Shown here: positions 17,812 to 25,336 of the stretch, piece after piece
Numbering within the stretch: position 1 is the first letter of the stretch
Layout of the letters: the number at the start of each line of letters is the position of its first letter
Assembly: GCA_003139545.1 (NCBI GenBank)
Contig: PLJC01000018.1
Span: forward strand, 124,148 to 188,147
Origin: Actinomycetota bacterium
GTDB taxonomy: Bacteria > Actinomycetota > Thermoleophilia > Gaiellales > Gaiellaceae
Reading direction: 5' to 3'
Length of the DNA stretch: 64,000 nucleotides
Position numbers and translations under genes: made by a program
Notes under the pieces: generated by a model
Database searches by the model: none
Seen by the model: only the letters and a program-made list of their open reading frames with translations
Told to the model about the DNA's origin: nothing

Positions 17812-18747
17812 GTGATTCGGCTTCGACCGACGGATGTGCTGCGGCCACGGTTCCTGCTCGGTGTGACCCGCCGGCGGCTGCGGGTGCGGCTGGGCGCACT
17901 CATGGGCCGCGATATCGCCGTCGATCTCGGCGACGGTTTCCGGCTCCGTTTGCCTGCGCGCGACTCTCTCGTACGAAAGCTTCTCGAAGACGACTTCGAG
18001 CGTCCAGAGCGCGACTTCATCACCCGAACGCTGCGGCCCGGCGATGTGTTCGTCGACGTCGGCGCGAACATCGGTGTGCACGCGATCGTCGCCGCCCGCG
18101 CCGTCATGCCGGGTGGCCGCGTGTACGCGCTCGAACCGAACCCCGCGACGTTTCGAGCGCTCGAGCGCAACGTTGCGGCCAACGGGTTCAATGGAACTGT
18201 CCGCTGTATCTGCGTCGCCGCTTCCGACGCTGCCGGCGTCGCCTCCCTTCACGTTCCGGGCGCAGGGTATGCGGCACACTCGTCCCTCGCTGACCCGCAC
18301 ATGCCGCTCGCCGGCGAGATCGAGGTCGAGGTTGCACAGCTGGACGACCTTGTCCAGGACTCGCCGGCGCTCGTGAAGATCGACGTCGAGGGCTGGGAGC
18401 GACACGTGATCGCCGGCGCCCACCGGCTGCTTTCGGCCCGCGACGCGCCCCATCTGCTGGTCGAATTCGCGGACTTGGCATCCGCGTACGCCGGCACCAC
18501 CACGGACGAGCTCGCTGCCGATTTCGAGCGATTGGGTTACCGGCTCTTCCGCTATGACCATCGCGCTCGCGAGCTTGCAATGGAGCAGCGGCCGGGTAGG
18601 TACGGCGGAAATCTCGTCGCGAGCAAGCGCATCGACGAGCTCAGGGCGCGGATCGGGAAGCAGGAAGCGGTTTCCGCAAGCGGAAAACGCGGGATCTGTC
18701 AAGACTTGCGGGACCCGAAATTCGGCGCACACAATGCAGGCAGATGA
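17812..18747 (+). CDS. FkbM-family SAM-dependent methyltransferase
   Basis: Class I methyltransferase of 311 aa. The SAM-binding region GDVFVDVGANIGVHAIVAARAV, the acidic end of strand 2 (VYALEPNPATF) and the FkbM C-terminal box ALVKIDVEGWERHVIAGA are clear. FkbM proteins O-methylate sugars, polyketides or other small molecules; the substrate here is unknown. The GTG start has a -10 hexamer 6 nt upstream. The stop overlaps the ATG of the following Cys-rich gene, so the two are probably translated together. The last 30 residues are basic and not part of the conserved domain. Confidence 0.88.
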   Translation: MIRLRPTDVLRPRFLLGVTRRRLRVRLGALMGRDIAVDLGDGFRLRLPARDSLVRKLLEDDFERPERDFITRTLRPGDVFVDVGANIGVHAIVAARAVMPGGRVYALEPNPATFRALERNVAANGFNGTVRCICVAASDAAGVASLHVPGAGYAAHSSLADPHMPLAGEIEVEVAQLDDLVQDSPALVKIDVEGWERHVIAGAHRLLSARDAPHLLVEFADLASAYAGTTTDELAADFERLGYRLFRYDHRARELAMEQRPGRYGGNLVASKRIDELRARIGKQEAVSASGKRGICQDLRDPKFGAHNAGR

Positions 18748-19133
18748 GTGAGCTGACGCTCACGCTCCGCCCCCAGGATCAGGTCGAGTGCCGCGCCTGT
18801 GGCGTCCACTGCGACAAGGTCGTCTATCCGTCCGCCTGCATCGACCGGTCGTGCCCGTTCGTCTACGCCTACCAGGAGCACGGCCACACCTTCATGGGCT
18901 GCATGCGGAAGGTGTTCGAGGTCGAGATCGACGTCGACATGCTGCGTGAGGCTGAGGCGCACCGAGCCGGGTTCGGCGCGGTGAAGGCGATGCGCCACCC
19001 GCTGCCGATGTGCCACGCCGAGATCGAGCCGTGCTACGAGCAGCGCACGGGCGAGCTCGGCTGCATCAACCCGGAGTTCAACGAGCTGCCGGCGGGATCG
19101 CCGACGTTCCGGGTCTTCGCCCGGCTGTCCTAG
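18744..19133 (+). CDS. Conserved cysteine-rich protein of unknown function
   Basis: Soluble 129-aa protein I cannot assign to a named family. It has nine Cys, at positions 16, 19, 23, 32, 37, 53, 90, 97 and 107, arranged as CxxCxxxC, then CxxxxC, then spaced singles, plus several His. This suggests metal or Fe-S binding. There is no signal peptide. ATG 18744 overlaps the FkbM stop (ATGA), implying coupled expression. Its 3' end overlaps the convergent MFS gene by 56 nt. It is well formed and codon-typical for the window, so it is likely real. Confidence 0.75.
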   Translation: MSELTLTLRPQDQVECRACGVHCDKVVYPSACIDRSCPFVYAYQEHGHTFMGCMRKVFEVEIDVDMLREAEAHRAGFGAVKAMRHPLPMCHAEIEPCYEQRTGELGCINPEFNELPAGSPTFRVFARLS

Positions 19134-20250
19134 CTTCGGGCACCAACTGCAGGGCGAGCACGCCGAGCAGCGGCCCGAGCGCGGCGAGCGCGAACGCGAG
19201 CCGCCACGAGGATGCGGCCACGGCGGCGAAGGCAGGCGGCGCGGCGGCGACGACGACGCCGAGCAGCGTCTGCTGGAAGCCGAGGGCGGCGCCCGTCCGC
19301 GCCGCGCCTGCGGCCTCCGCCGCCGCCGCGAACGCGAGCCCGTTCCAGGCCATGCTGAGGACGCCCGCGACCGCGAACGCCGGGATGAGCGCGGCGAGCG
19401 GCGCGTCCGTCAGCGTGGCCACCACGGCTGTCGTGGCTGCGAGCGAGATCCCGATAGCTCGCAGGGGTCGCATGCGCGTGCGCAGCCGGTCGGAGATTCG
19501 GCCGGCGCCGATGCGCGCGCCGATGGCGAGGACGTTGATCCCGGCCAGCAATCCGGCGGCGGCATGGGTGGACACGTGCCGGTGCTCGTGCAGGAAGAGC
19601 ACGACGAAGCTGGTGATCCCGATCTGCGCCGTGAGGTAGAGCGCCGTCCCGCCGCCGAGGAGCCACATGCGCGGGTCACGCATCGGGCCGCTGATGTCCG
19701 TGAGCTCGGGCTCGCGCGCGGGCGTGCCGCGCATGAGCGCGGCGGCGACGATCGCGCCCACGATGCACGAGCCGCCGAGGAAGAGGAACGCGGACCGCGT
19801 CCCGCCGAGCATGGGGAGGAGGGCCGCGCCGAGCGCGCCGCCGATCGGGATCGCCGTCTGCCGGATCCCGAGTGCGAGCCCGAGCTCGCCCGGCGGGAAC
19901 CAGCTCATGATCGCGCGGCCGCTGGCAGCGTTCACGCTTGCGCCGAGCGCGCCCGCCGCGATCAGCGCGCCGACGAGCGAGCCGAACGCGCCGGTCTCGC
20001 CGGCCGCGCCGAGCGCCACGCCGGCGCCGACGAGGCCGGCGGCGATCACCCAGCGCTCGTCGAACCGGTCCGCGAGCAGGCCCCATGCGAGGAGCGTGCA
20101 CAGCATCCCGATGCCGATCGCGGCGAGCACGACGCCGGTCTCGCTGAGCGAGAGCCCGTAGTGCGAGCGGATCTCAGGGGCGAGCGCGGGCAACCCGACC
20201 GATGCGGTCGAGAAGCTCGCCTGCGCAAGCGTGCCGGCGCCGAGGATCAC
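19078..20250 (-). CDS. Major facilitator superfamily transporter
   Basis: Twelve-TM-type secondary transporter of 390 aa. The cytoplasmic loop motif after TM2 (GLLADRFDERW) and the equivalent in the second half (GRISDRLRTRM) mark the MFS fold. The segment WFPPGELGLALGIRQTAIPIGGALG resembles the NarK/CynX-like or sugar-acid branches. Substrate is unknown. The GTG start overlaps the endonuclease IV stop by 3 nt, so it is likely co-transcribed with nfo and the phosphoesterase. Confidence 0.88.
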   Translation of the reverse strand: MILGAGTLAQASFSTASVGLPALAPEIRSHYGLSLSETGVVLAAIGIGMLCTLLAWGLLADRFDERWVIAAGLVGAGVALGAAGETGAFGSLVGALIAAGALGASVNAASGRAIMSWFPPGELGLALGIRQTAIPIGGALGAALLPMLGGTRSAFLFLGGSCIVGAIVAAALMRGTPAREPELTDISGPMRDPRMWLLGGGTALYLTAQIGITSFVVLFLHEHRHVSTHAAAGLLAGINVLAIGARIGAGRISDRLRTRMRPLRAIGISLAATTAVVATLTDAPLAALIPAFAVAGVLSMAWNGLAFAAAAEAAGAARTGAALGFQQTLLGVVVAAAPPAFAAVAASSWRLAFALAALGPLLGVLALQLVPEARTAGRRPGTSAIPPAAR

Positions 20251-21101
20251 CCACCGATAGCGCGTGCGCGTAACTCCTTGGCCTTGCGAACCTCGTTCGC
20301 ATCAGGCCCGTGGTTGTCGGGGCCGCCCGTCTCGAGCACCGCGGGCAATGTCTGCAGCCGCGGATTGCCAAGGAAGACGCCGAGCCGCTCGCCGAGGATG
20401 CCCTCGCCCATGTTCGCGTGGCGGTCGCGGTTCGAGCCTAGGGCGGTGGCGGAGTCGTTGACGTGCAGCGCGCGCAAGCGGTCGAGCCCGATCGAGGCGT
20501 CGACCTCGTCGAGGCATGCCTCGAGCGCCGCGGGATCCGCGACGTCGACGCCGGAGGCGTACAGATGGCACGAGTCGAGGCAGATTCCGAGGCGGGGGTG
20601 GTGGTCGAGTCGCTCGAAGATCGTGGCCAGCTCGTCGATGGAGCGGCCGATCGTCCCACCGGTGCCGGCGGAGTTCTCCATCAGCAGCCAGGTCTTGTCG
20701 GTCGTCCGCGTGAGCACCTGCTCCATCGCCGGCACGACGCGCTCCAGCCCGTGCTCGAAGCCCGAGCCGAGGTGCGAGCCGACATGGAACACGACCGCGT
20801 CGGCGCCGATCGCGCCCGCGACCTCCATCGTGTTGCTCAGCGCGGCGATCGACTTCTCGTACACGTCGTCGTTCGGCGCCGCGAGGTTGCAGAGGTACAG
20901 CGCGTGGCAGAGGACGCCACCCATCCCGGTCTCGGCGCGCCGCTCACGGAAACGGTCGAAGGTGGCGGGGTCGTGGTTCGTCGGCCGCCACATGCGCGGG
21001 CTCTGGGTGAAGAGCTGGAGGGAGTCGGCGCCGATCGCGACCGCGCGGTCGACGGCGGTGTGGATGCCGCCGGAGGACGAGACGTGTGCGCCGATCTCCA
21101 T
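20247..21101 (-). CDS. nfo: Endonuclease IV (AP endonuclease Nfo)
   Basis: Zn-dependent AP endonuclease of base-excision repair, 284 aa. The TIM-barrel motifs are present: MEIGAHVSSSGGIHTAV, FTQSPRMWR, VFHVGSHLGSG, LMENSAGTGGTIG, GICLDSCHLYASGVD, LRALHVNDSATALGSNRDRHANMGEG and LETGG. The metal-binding His, Glu and Asp residues appear intact. Its ATG shares a base with the stop of the phosphoesterase gene upstream (TGATG). Confidence 0.95.
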   Translation of the reverse strand: MEIGAHVSSSGGIHTAVDRAVAIGADSLQLFTQSPRMWRPTNHDPATFDRFRERRAETGMGGVLCHALYLCNLAAPNDDVYEKSIAALSNTMEVAGAIGADAVVFHVGSHLGSGFEHGLERVVPAMEQVLTRTTDKTWLLMENSAGTGGTIGRSIDELATIFERLDHHPRLGICLDSCHLYASGVDVADPAALEACLDEVDASIGLDRLRALHVNDSATALGSNRDRHANMGEGILGERLGVFLGNPRLQTLPAVLETGGPDNHGPDANEVRKAKELRARAIGG

Positions 21102-21670
21102 CAGATGCGGTGGAACGACACGGACCGGCCGGTGAGGACGGCGAACTCCGGGGGGTCGGACATGACCGCGCCGGGATTCACGTACAGCGCGCCGCCGATT
21201 GCGCGCGTCCACTGCAGATGCGTGTGGCCGCCCGCGAGGACCTCGAAGCCTGCGACGCGCCAGGCGGAGTCGTCGTCGGTCTCGGGGAGCAGCACGTCGT
21301 CGTAGGAGCTCGGCGAGCCGTGGAACGCGAGCAGCGAGCCGATCTCGATCGTGCGGGCGAACGAGCGGATCTGCTCCAGGTGGCGCGGTTCGAGCTGCGC
21401 CAGCGTCCACTCCCGCTTGGCGAGCTGGGCCTCGGTGACCGGCTCGGGGGAGTCGACCGGCACGTCGAGGAGGAAGTCGTCCGCGTTCCCGAGGACGACC
21501 GGCCAGCCGAGGGCAGCGAGACGGTCGAGCACCTCACGCGGCTCGTCCCCGCCTTGGACCGCGTCGCCGAGGCAGACCGCGTGGTCGATGCCGAGCCGCT
21601 CGAGCTCCGCGACGACTGCTGCAAACGCACGGTCGTTCCCGTGAATGTCGGAGACGAGCGCGAGCGGCAC
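21101..21670 (-). CDS. Calcineurin-like metallophosphoesterase (YfcE/MJ0936-like)
   Basis: Protein of 189 aa from GTG 21670. The dimetal motifs are in order: SDIHGN, GDAVQGGDEP, GNADD, HGSP and GGHTH. This set matches small YfcE/MJ0936-type phosphodiesterases, which act on cyclic nucleotides or other phosphodiesters in vitro; the physiological substrate is unclear. It is divergent from gltX with only 20 bp between the starts and heads a three-gene minus-strand operon (phosphoesterase, nfo, MFS). Confidence 0.88.
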   Translation of the reverse strand: MPLALVSDIHGNDRAFAAVVAELERLGIDHAVCLGDAVQGGDEPREVLDRLAALGWPVVLGNADDFLLDVPVDSPEPVTEAQLAKREWTLAQLEPRHLEQIRSFARTIEIGSLLAFHGSPSSYDDVLLPETDDDSAWRVAGFEVLAGGHTHLQWTRAIGGALYVNPGAVMSDPPEFAVLTGRSVSFHRI

Positions 21671-21675
21671 GGCTC

Positions 21676-21682
21676 TACGATA
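21676..21682. promoter_or_regulatory. Symmetric bidirectional -10 element TACGATA
   Basis: TACGATA reads TACGAT on the plus strand (9 nt before the gltX GTG) and TATCGT on the minus strand (6 nt before the phosphoesterase GTG). The 20-bp gap leaves no room for separate promoters, so both transcripts are predicted to be leaderless from one symmetric -10. Confidence 0.5.
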
Positions 21683-21690
21683 GGCAGACA

Positions 21691-22941
21691 GTGAGCGTTC
21701 GCGTCCGCATGGCACCGAGCCCGACAGGTCTGTTGCACATCGGAGGCGTCCGCACCTTCCTGTTCAACTGGCTCTTCGCGCGCAAGCACGGCGGACAGAA
21801 CCTCCTGCGGATCGAGAACACGGACACGAGCCGCGAGGTGGCCGAGGCCGTCGACCACATCCAGACGTCGCTTCTCTGGCTCGGCATCGACTGGGACGAT
21901 GAGCTGACCTTCCAGCTCGATCGCATCGACGACTGCCGGCGCGTCGCCGAGCAGCTCGTCGCCGAGGGCAAGGCGTACGAGGACGAGGGCGCGATCCGGT
22001 TCCGAATGCCGAACGAGGGCGTCACGGCGTGGGACGACGTGGTGCGCGGCCGCGTCGAGGTGCAGAACGAGACGATCGAGGATCTCGTGCTCGTTCGTTC
22101 GGACGGACGGCCGACCTACAACTTCGCCTCACCGATGGAGGACGTCTGGGACGGGATCACGCATGTGATTCGCGGCGACGACCACATCTCCAACACGCCG
22201 AAGCAGATCAACCTCATCCGCGCCGTCGCCGGCGACATCCCCATCTACGCGCACGTGCCGAGCATCTTCGGCCAGGACGGCAAGAAGCTCTCGAAGCGGC
22301 ATGGCGCAGTCGGCGTCGGGGAGTTCCGCAGCGCCGGGTACCTGCCCGAGGCGCTCGTGAACTTCCTCGCGCTCCTCGGCTGGGCGCCGGACGGGGAGAC
22401 GACGATCATGAGCCGCGACGAGCTCGTCGAGCGCTTCACGCTCGAGCGCGTCAGCGCCAGCCCGGCGCAGTTCGACTACGCGAAGCTCGACTGGATGAAC
22501 GGCATGTACATCCGTGCGCTACCGCCGGACGAGTTCGCACACCGGCTCATCCTCTGGCTCGGCGAGAACGGCTACGACTGGGACGCGGAACTCGTGCGCA
22601 AGGCGGCGCCCCTCGTGCAGGAGAAAGTCGCGCGCCTCGACGAGTTCCCCGACTACGCACGCTTTCTCTTCGAGGACGTCGAGGCGAGCGTCGACGGGGG
22701 CGCGGAGGTGGTCGCAGCCGCGCGAGACGCGCTCGCCGATCTGGAGCCGTTCACCGCCGAGGCGATCGAGGCGGCGCTCCGCGACGTCGTCGAGCGTCTC
22801 GGCCTGAAGCCGCGTCAGGCGTTCCAGCCGATCCGCGTCGCGGTCACGGGCTCGACGGTGTCGCCGGGGCTCTTCGAGAGCATCGAGCTGCTCGGTCGCG
22901 AGACGACGCTCAGAAGGCTGAGCTCCGCCTCTCACTCGTAG
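21691..22941 (+). CDS. gltX: Glutamyl-tRNA synthetase
   Basis: Class I aminoacyl-tRNA synthetase. The 416-aa protein has the HIGH-like motif PSPTGLLHIGGVRT, the IENTDTSREV segment, and KMSKS-like KKLSKRHGAVGVGEF. It is shorter than the usual 470-490 aa, with the reduction in the C-terminal anticodon-binding domain. The start is GTG 21691 (MSVRVRMAPSPTG) with no visible RBS but a -10 hexamer 9 nt upstream. Discriminating versus non-discriminating charging cannot be told from this sequence. Confidence 0.95.
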   Translation: MSVRVRMAPSPTGLLHIGGVRTFLFNWLFARKHGGQNLLRIENTDTSREVAEAVDHIQTSLLWLGIDWDDELTFQLDRIDDCRRVAEQLVAEGKAYEDEGAIRFRMPNEGVTAWDDVVRGRVEVQNETIEDLVLVRSDGRPTYNFASPMEDVWDGITHVIRGDDHISNTPKQINLIRAVAGDIPIYAHVPSIFGQDGKKLSKRHGAVGVGEFRSAGYLPEALVNFLALLGWAPDGETTIMSRDELVERFTLERVSASPAQFDYAKLDWMNGMYIRALPPDEFAHRLILWLGENGYDWDAELVRKAAPLVQEKVARLDEFPDYARFLFEDVEASVDGGAEVVAAARDALADLEPFTAEAIEAALRDVVERLGLKPRQAFQPIRVAVTGSTVSPGLFESIELLGRETTLRRLSSASHS

Positions 22942-23130
22942 GAAGCGGCCGCGGCCGCGCCAGCGGGTCGAGGGCGCGCTGATACATGCGCCACGCCCGC
23001 CGCCTGAACGCCGGCGCCGGCGCCGGAAGATCGTGCTGTGCCGCCTCGTCCCCCCGGTCCACGGGCGGCCATCTGTCGCCCGTTTCCGTTTGCATGGCCA
23101 AAGGGGGAACGGCCGGATCACCGACCGGGA
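22942..23130. other. Gap after gltX, no convincing gene
   Basis: About 190 bp between gltX and the repeat-containing promoter of the receiver gene. A 61-codon minus-strand reading frame from about 23092 back to 22910 overlaps the end of gltX. Its codon use is unremarkable, but it has no RBS or recognisable domain, so I do not call it. GCC-rich runs near 23008-23022 are low-complexity. Confidence 0.4.
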
Positions 23131-23169
23131 TACGGAGTACATTCCCAGCCGAATACGGAGTACATTCCC
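23131..23169 (+). repeat. Tandem 16-bp direct repeat containing two -10 hexamers
   Basis: TACGGAGTACATTCCC occurs at 23131-23146 and again at 23154-23169, a 23-bp period. Each copy contains TACATT. The second TACATT is 7 nt before the receiver-gene GTG, as expected for a leaderless -10. The first sits exactly where a -35 hexamer would lie. The duplication may have created tandem promoters or paired regulator sites. Confidence 0.65.
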
Positions 23170-23173
23170 CGCC

Positions 23174-23530
23174 GTGGATCGCCCGGCTGTCCTCGTCGTG
23201 GACGACGAGCCCTCCATCCGGCTGCTCTGCCGGATCAACCTCGAGCTCGAGGGCTTCGACGTTCTCGAGGCGGGAACGCTCGCCGAGGCGCGGGCGGCCG
23301 CGGCGTCGCGTGAGCTGAGCGTCGTCCTCCTCGACCTGCGCATCGGCCACGAGACCGGAAGCGACCTCGTCCGCGAGCTGCACGACCGGACGCCGCGCGT
23401 TCCCGTCGCGTTTGTCACCGGCTCGGCCGAGATCGGCCCGAATGTGGACGGCCTCGCGGACGCCTACCTGCGCAAGCCGTTCACCATCGATGCGCTCCTC
23501 TCGACGGTCAAGCGGCTCGCCGCCGGGTAA
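23174..23530 (+). CDS. Stand-alone response regulator receiver domain protein
   Basis: Single CheY-like receiver domain of 118 aa with no output domain. The acidic pocket VVDDEPS, the phospho-acceptor Asp in VVLLDLRIG, the Thr switch in FVTGSA and the Lys in LRKPF are all present, so phosphorylation should be possible. The GTG 23174 start is chosen because the domain begins immediately after it and a -10 hexamer lies 7 nt upstream. No histidine kinase is adjacent. The partner and target are unknown. Confidence 0.88.
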   Translation: MDRPAVLVVDDEPSIRLLCRINLELEGFDVLEAGTLAEARAAAASRELSVVLLDLRIGHETGSDLVRELHDRTPRVPVAFVTGSAEIGPNVDGLADAYLRKPFTIDALLSTVKRLAAG

Positions 23531-23533
23531 TCT
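23528..23533 (+). promoter_or_regulatory. -10-like TAATCT fused to the receiver-gene stop codon
   Basis: The TAA stop of the receiver gene begins TAATCT, followed by 7 nt and the ATG of the peptidase gene. This predicts an independent leaderless start in a 10-bp gap. Confidence 0.4.
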
Positions 23534-23540
23534 CCGAACC

Positions 23541-25058
23541 ATGTCGACGACAGCCGTTCGCACGCCTGCCGAGTACGAGTCGCGCCTGCGCGACTACTAC
23601 TTCGAGCGCTCCGAGGAGGGCCGCGCCGTTCGCGTCGGCGAGAAGGAGGTGTCGGCGCAGGCGGCGATCGTCGCCCGCTACACCGACCTGTTCTCGCGCG
23701 CGCAGCTCGAGGCGCTGCACGAGGCGGAGAACGCCGCGCAGGGCGAAGACCGCGAGCGCCTCTACCGGCTGCGGAAGACGTGCGAGGGCGGGATCATCTC
23801 CGCCGAGCTCGCGGACAAGCAGGACGCGCTCGAGAACGCACTCATCGGGGCACGCGTCATGTTCAAGGGCGAGGAGATGCCGCTGCGCGCAGCCCAGGCG
23901 CGCCTGGCCGTCACGGACGGCTACGCCGACCGCGAGGAGCTCGGCAATCTCGAGCGGACGGAGTCGGCGAGGCTCAACCCCGACCGCCTGCAGCTGCTCG
24001 CGGCCGTCGAGGAGCTCGACGCAGCGATCAGCGGCGAGCCGGACCCGGTCGCGCGTGCCGAAGAAGAGAAGGCGATCTCGCTGCGTGAGCTCGAGCGCGC
24101 GCTCGTCGCAGCCTCCGACGCGACCACCGCGCCGTACGAGGTGATGCACGATCGCTGGTTCGACCGCATCCTCGGGACCGAGCGGGACGCGATCCCGACA
24201 AGTGGTCACGTCGCCTACGTTCGGCGCCTGTCGCCGCTGGAGTCCACGTACACGAAGGAGCGGGCCACCGCCATCTGCCTGGAGACGACGTCGGCGCTCG
24301 GCTTCGACCTCACCGCGATCCCGAACATCAGGCTCGATCTCGAGGACCGGCCGCAGAAGAATCCGCGTGCCTGCGTGATCGCCTCCGATCCGCCCGACGT
24401 CGTGCACCTGATCACGCTCGCGCAAGGCGGGCTCGCCGATTACCAGGCGTTCATGCACGAGGCCGGCCATGCGCTCCACTACGCGGGCGTCGACCCGCGG
24501 CTGCCGTTCACGTTCCGCGCCATCTCGCGCGATCACGCGCTGACGGAGATCTACTCGTACATCTTCGAGGCGATCACGCGCGAGCCAGGCTGGCACGCGC
24601 TCCACTTCGATCTCTCGGACGCGCAGGCGGAGGAGAACGCCGAGGCGACGCTGTTTCTCGAGGCGCTGCTGTACCGGCGGTACACCGCGAAGCTTCGATA
24701 CGAGCTCGGCTTCTGGTCGAACTTCGCCGAGGAGCGCGGCGCGTCGTCGCGCGACTACTCGCCGCTCCTCACCGAGGCCACGGGCGTCCGATATGACCCG
24801 CGCAACTATCTCTCCGACATGGACGGCGGCTTCTACTCCGCCGACTACCTGCGTGCGTGGATCCGGAGCGCACAGCTGCGCGCGCACCTGCTGCGCGAGG
24901 TGGGCGAGGACTGGTGGCGGAGCGCGAAGACGGGCGACATCCTGCGCGACCTCTTCGCGGAGGGGACGAAACCGTCGAGCGAGGAGATCGCCGGACGACT
25001 CGGCTTCGAGCCGCTCGACACCGGGCCGCTCGTCGCGGATCTGTCGGCCGTCAGTTAG
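23541..25058 (+). CDS. M3-like zinc metallopeptidase (oligopeptidase type)
   Basis: Predicted cytosolic peptidase of 505 aa. The zinc site FMHEAGHALHYAGV (HExxH form HEAGH) is followed about 24 residues later by LTEIYSYIFEAI, whose Glu should be the third ligand, as in gluzincins of the M3/M32 type. The N-terminal half is helical and charged. The ending MDGGFYSADYLRAWIRSAQLRAHL is like M3-related peptidases. Specific substrate is unknown. It converges on the DUF5808 gene with 4-nt overlap. Confidence 0.82.
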   Translation: MSTTAVRTPAEYESRLRDYYFERSEEGRAVRVGEKEVSAQAAIVARYTDLFSRAQLEALHEAENAAQGEDRERLYRLRKTCEGGIISAELADKQDALENALIGARVMFKGEEMPLRAAQARLAVTDGYADREELGNLERTESARLNPDRLQLLAAVEELDAAISGEPDPVARAEEEKAISLRELERALVAASDATTAPYEVMHDRWFDRILGTERDAIPTSGHVAYVRRLSPLESTYTKERATAICLETTSALGFDLTAIPNIRLDLEDRPQKNPRACVIASDPPDVVHLITLAQGGLADYQAFMHEAGHALHYAGVDPRLPFTFRAISRDHALTEIYSYIFEAITREPGWHALHFDLSDAQAEENAEATLFLEALLYRRYTAKLRYELGFWSNFAEERGASSRDYSPLLTEATGVRYDPRNYLSDMDGGFYSADYLRAWIRSAQLRAHLLREVGEDWWRSAKTGDILRDLFAEGTKPSSEEIAGRLGFEPLDTGPLVADLSAVS

Positions 25059-25237
25059 TCGGACTTAGGCTTGCGGCCGAGCAGTCGCGCGAAGTTGATC
25101 GCGTAGCCCCAGCCGAACGATCTCGGAGTGAACAGCCGCGGCTCGGCGGGGTTCCACCAGCGCGACTTCGCCCGGGCGAGCGTCGGACGCCGCCAGTCGT
25201 ACGGCATCCCGAGGAACTTGCCGGTCTTCGGTGCCAT
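25055..25237 (-). CDS. DUF5808 small protein
   Basis: Sixty-residue basic protein with the pattern GKFLGMPYDWRRPT, then WNPAEPRLFTPRSFGWGYAINFARLL, which matches DUF5808. Its function is unknown; related proteins often accompany membrane proteins. The start is ATG 25237 because a strong AAGGAGG Shine-Dalgarno lies about 6 nt upstream, one of few in this window. An upstream ATG at 25306 would add 23 unconserved residues. Confidence 0.8.
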   Translation of the reverse strand: MAPKTGKFLGMPYDWRRPTLARAKSRWWNPAEPRLFTPRSFGWGYAINFARLLGRKPKSD

Positions 25238-25300
25238 GTTGTCCTCCTTCGAGTCCGTCGGTCCGACCATCCCGCTGACGCGGCGGGCCGGCCGCGACCG

Positions 25301-25329
25301 TTGCAAGGCGGCAGGTCAGCGACGATATT
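25301..25329 (+). promoter_or_regulatory. Promoter of the HEPN gene
   Basis: TTGCAA (25301-25306), 17-nt spacer, GATATT (25324-25329), with the GTG start 7 nt later. A leaderless transcript is predicted. Confidence 0.55.
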
Positions 25330-25336
25330 CCCACGA

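Noticed and set aside
22910..23092. Short minus-strand reading frame after gltX
   Set aside because: It overlaps the gltX 3' end, has no RBS or -10 and no recognisable domain.
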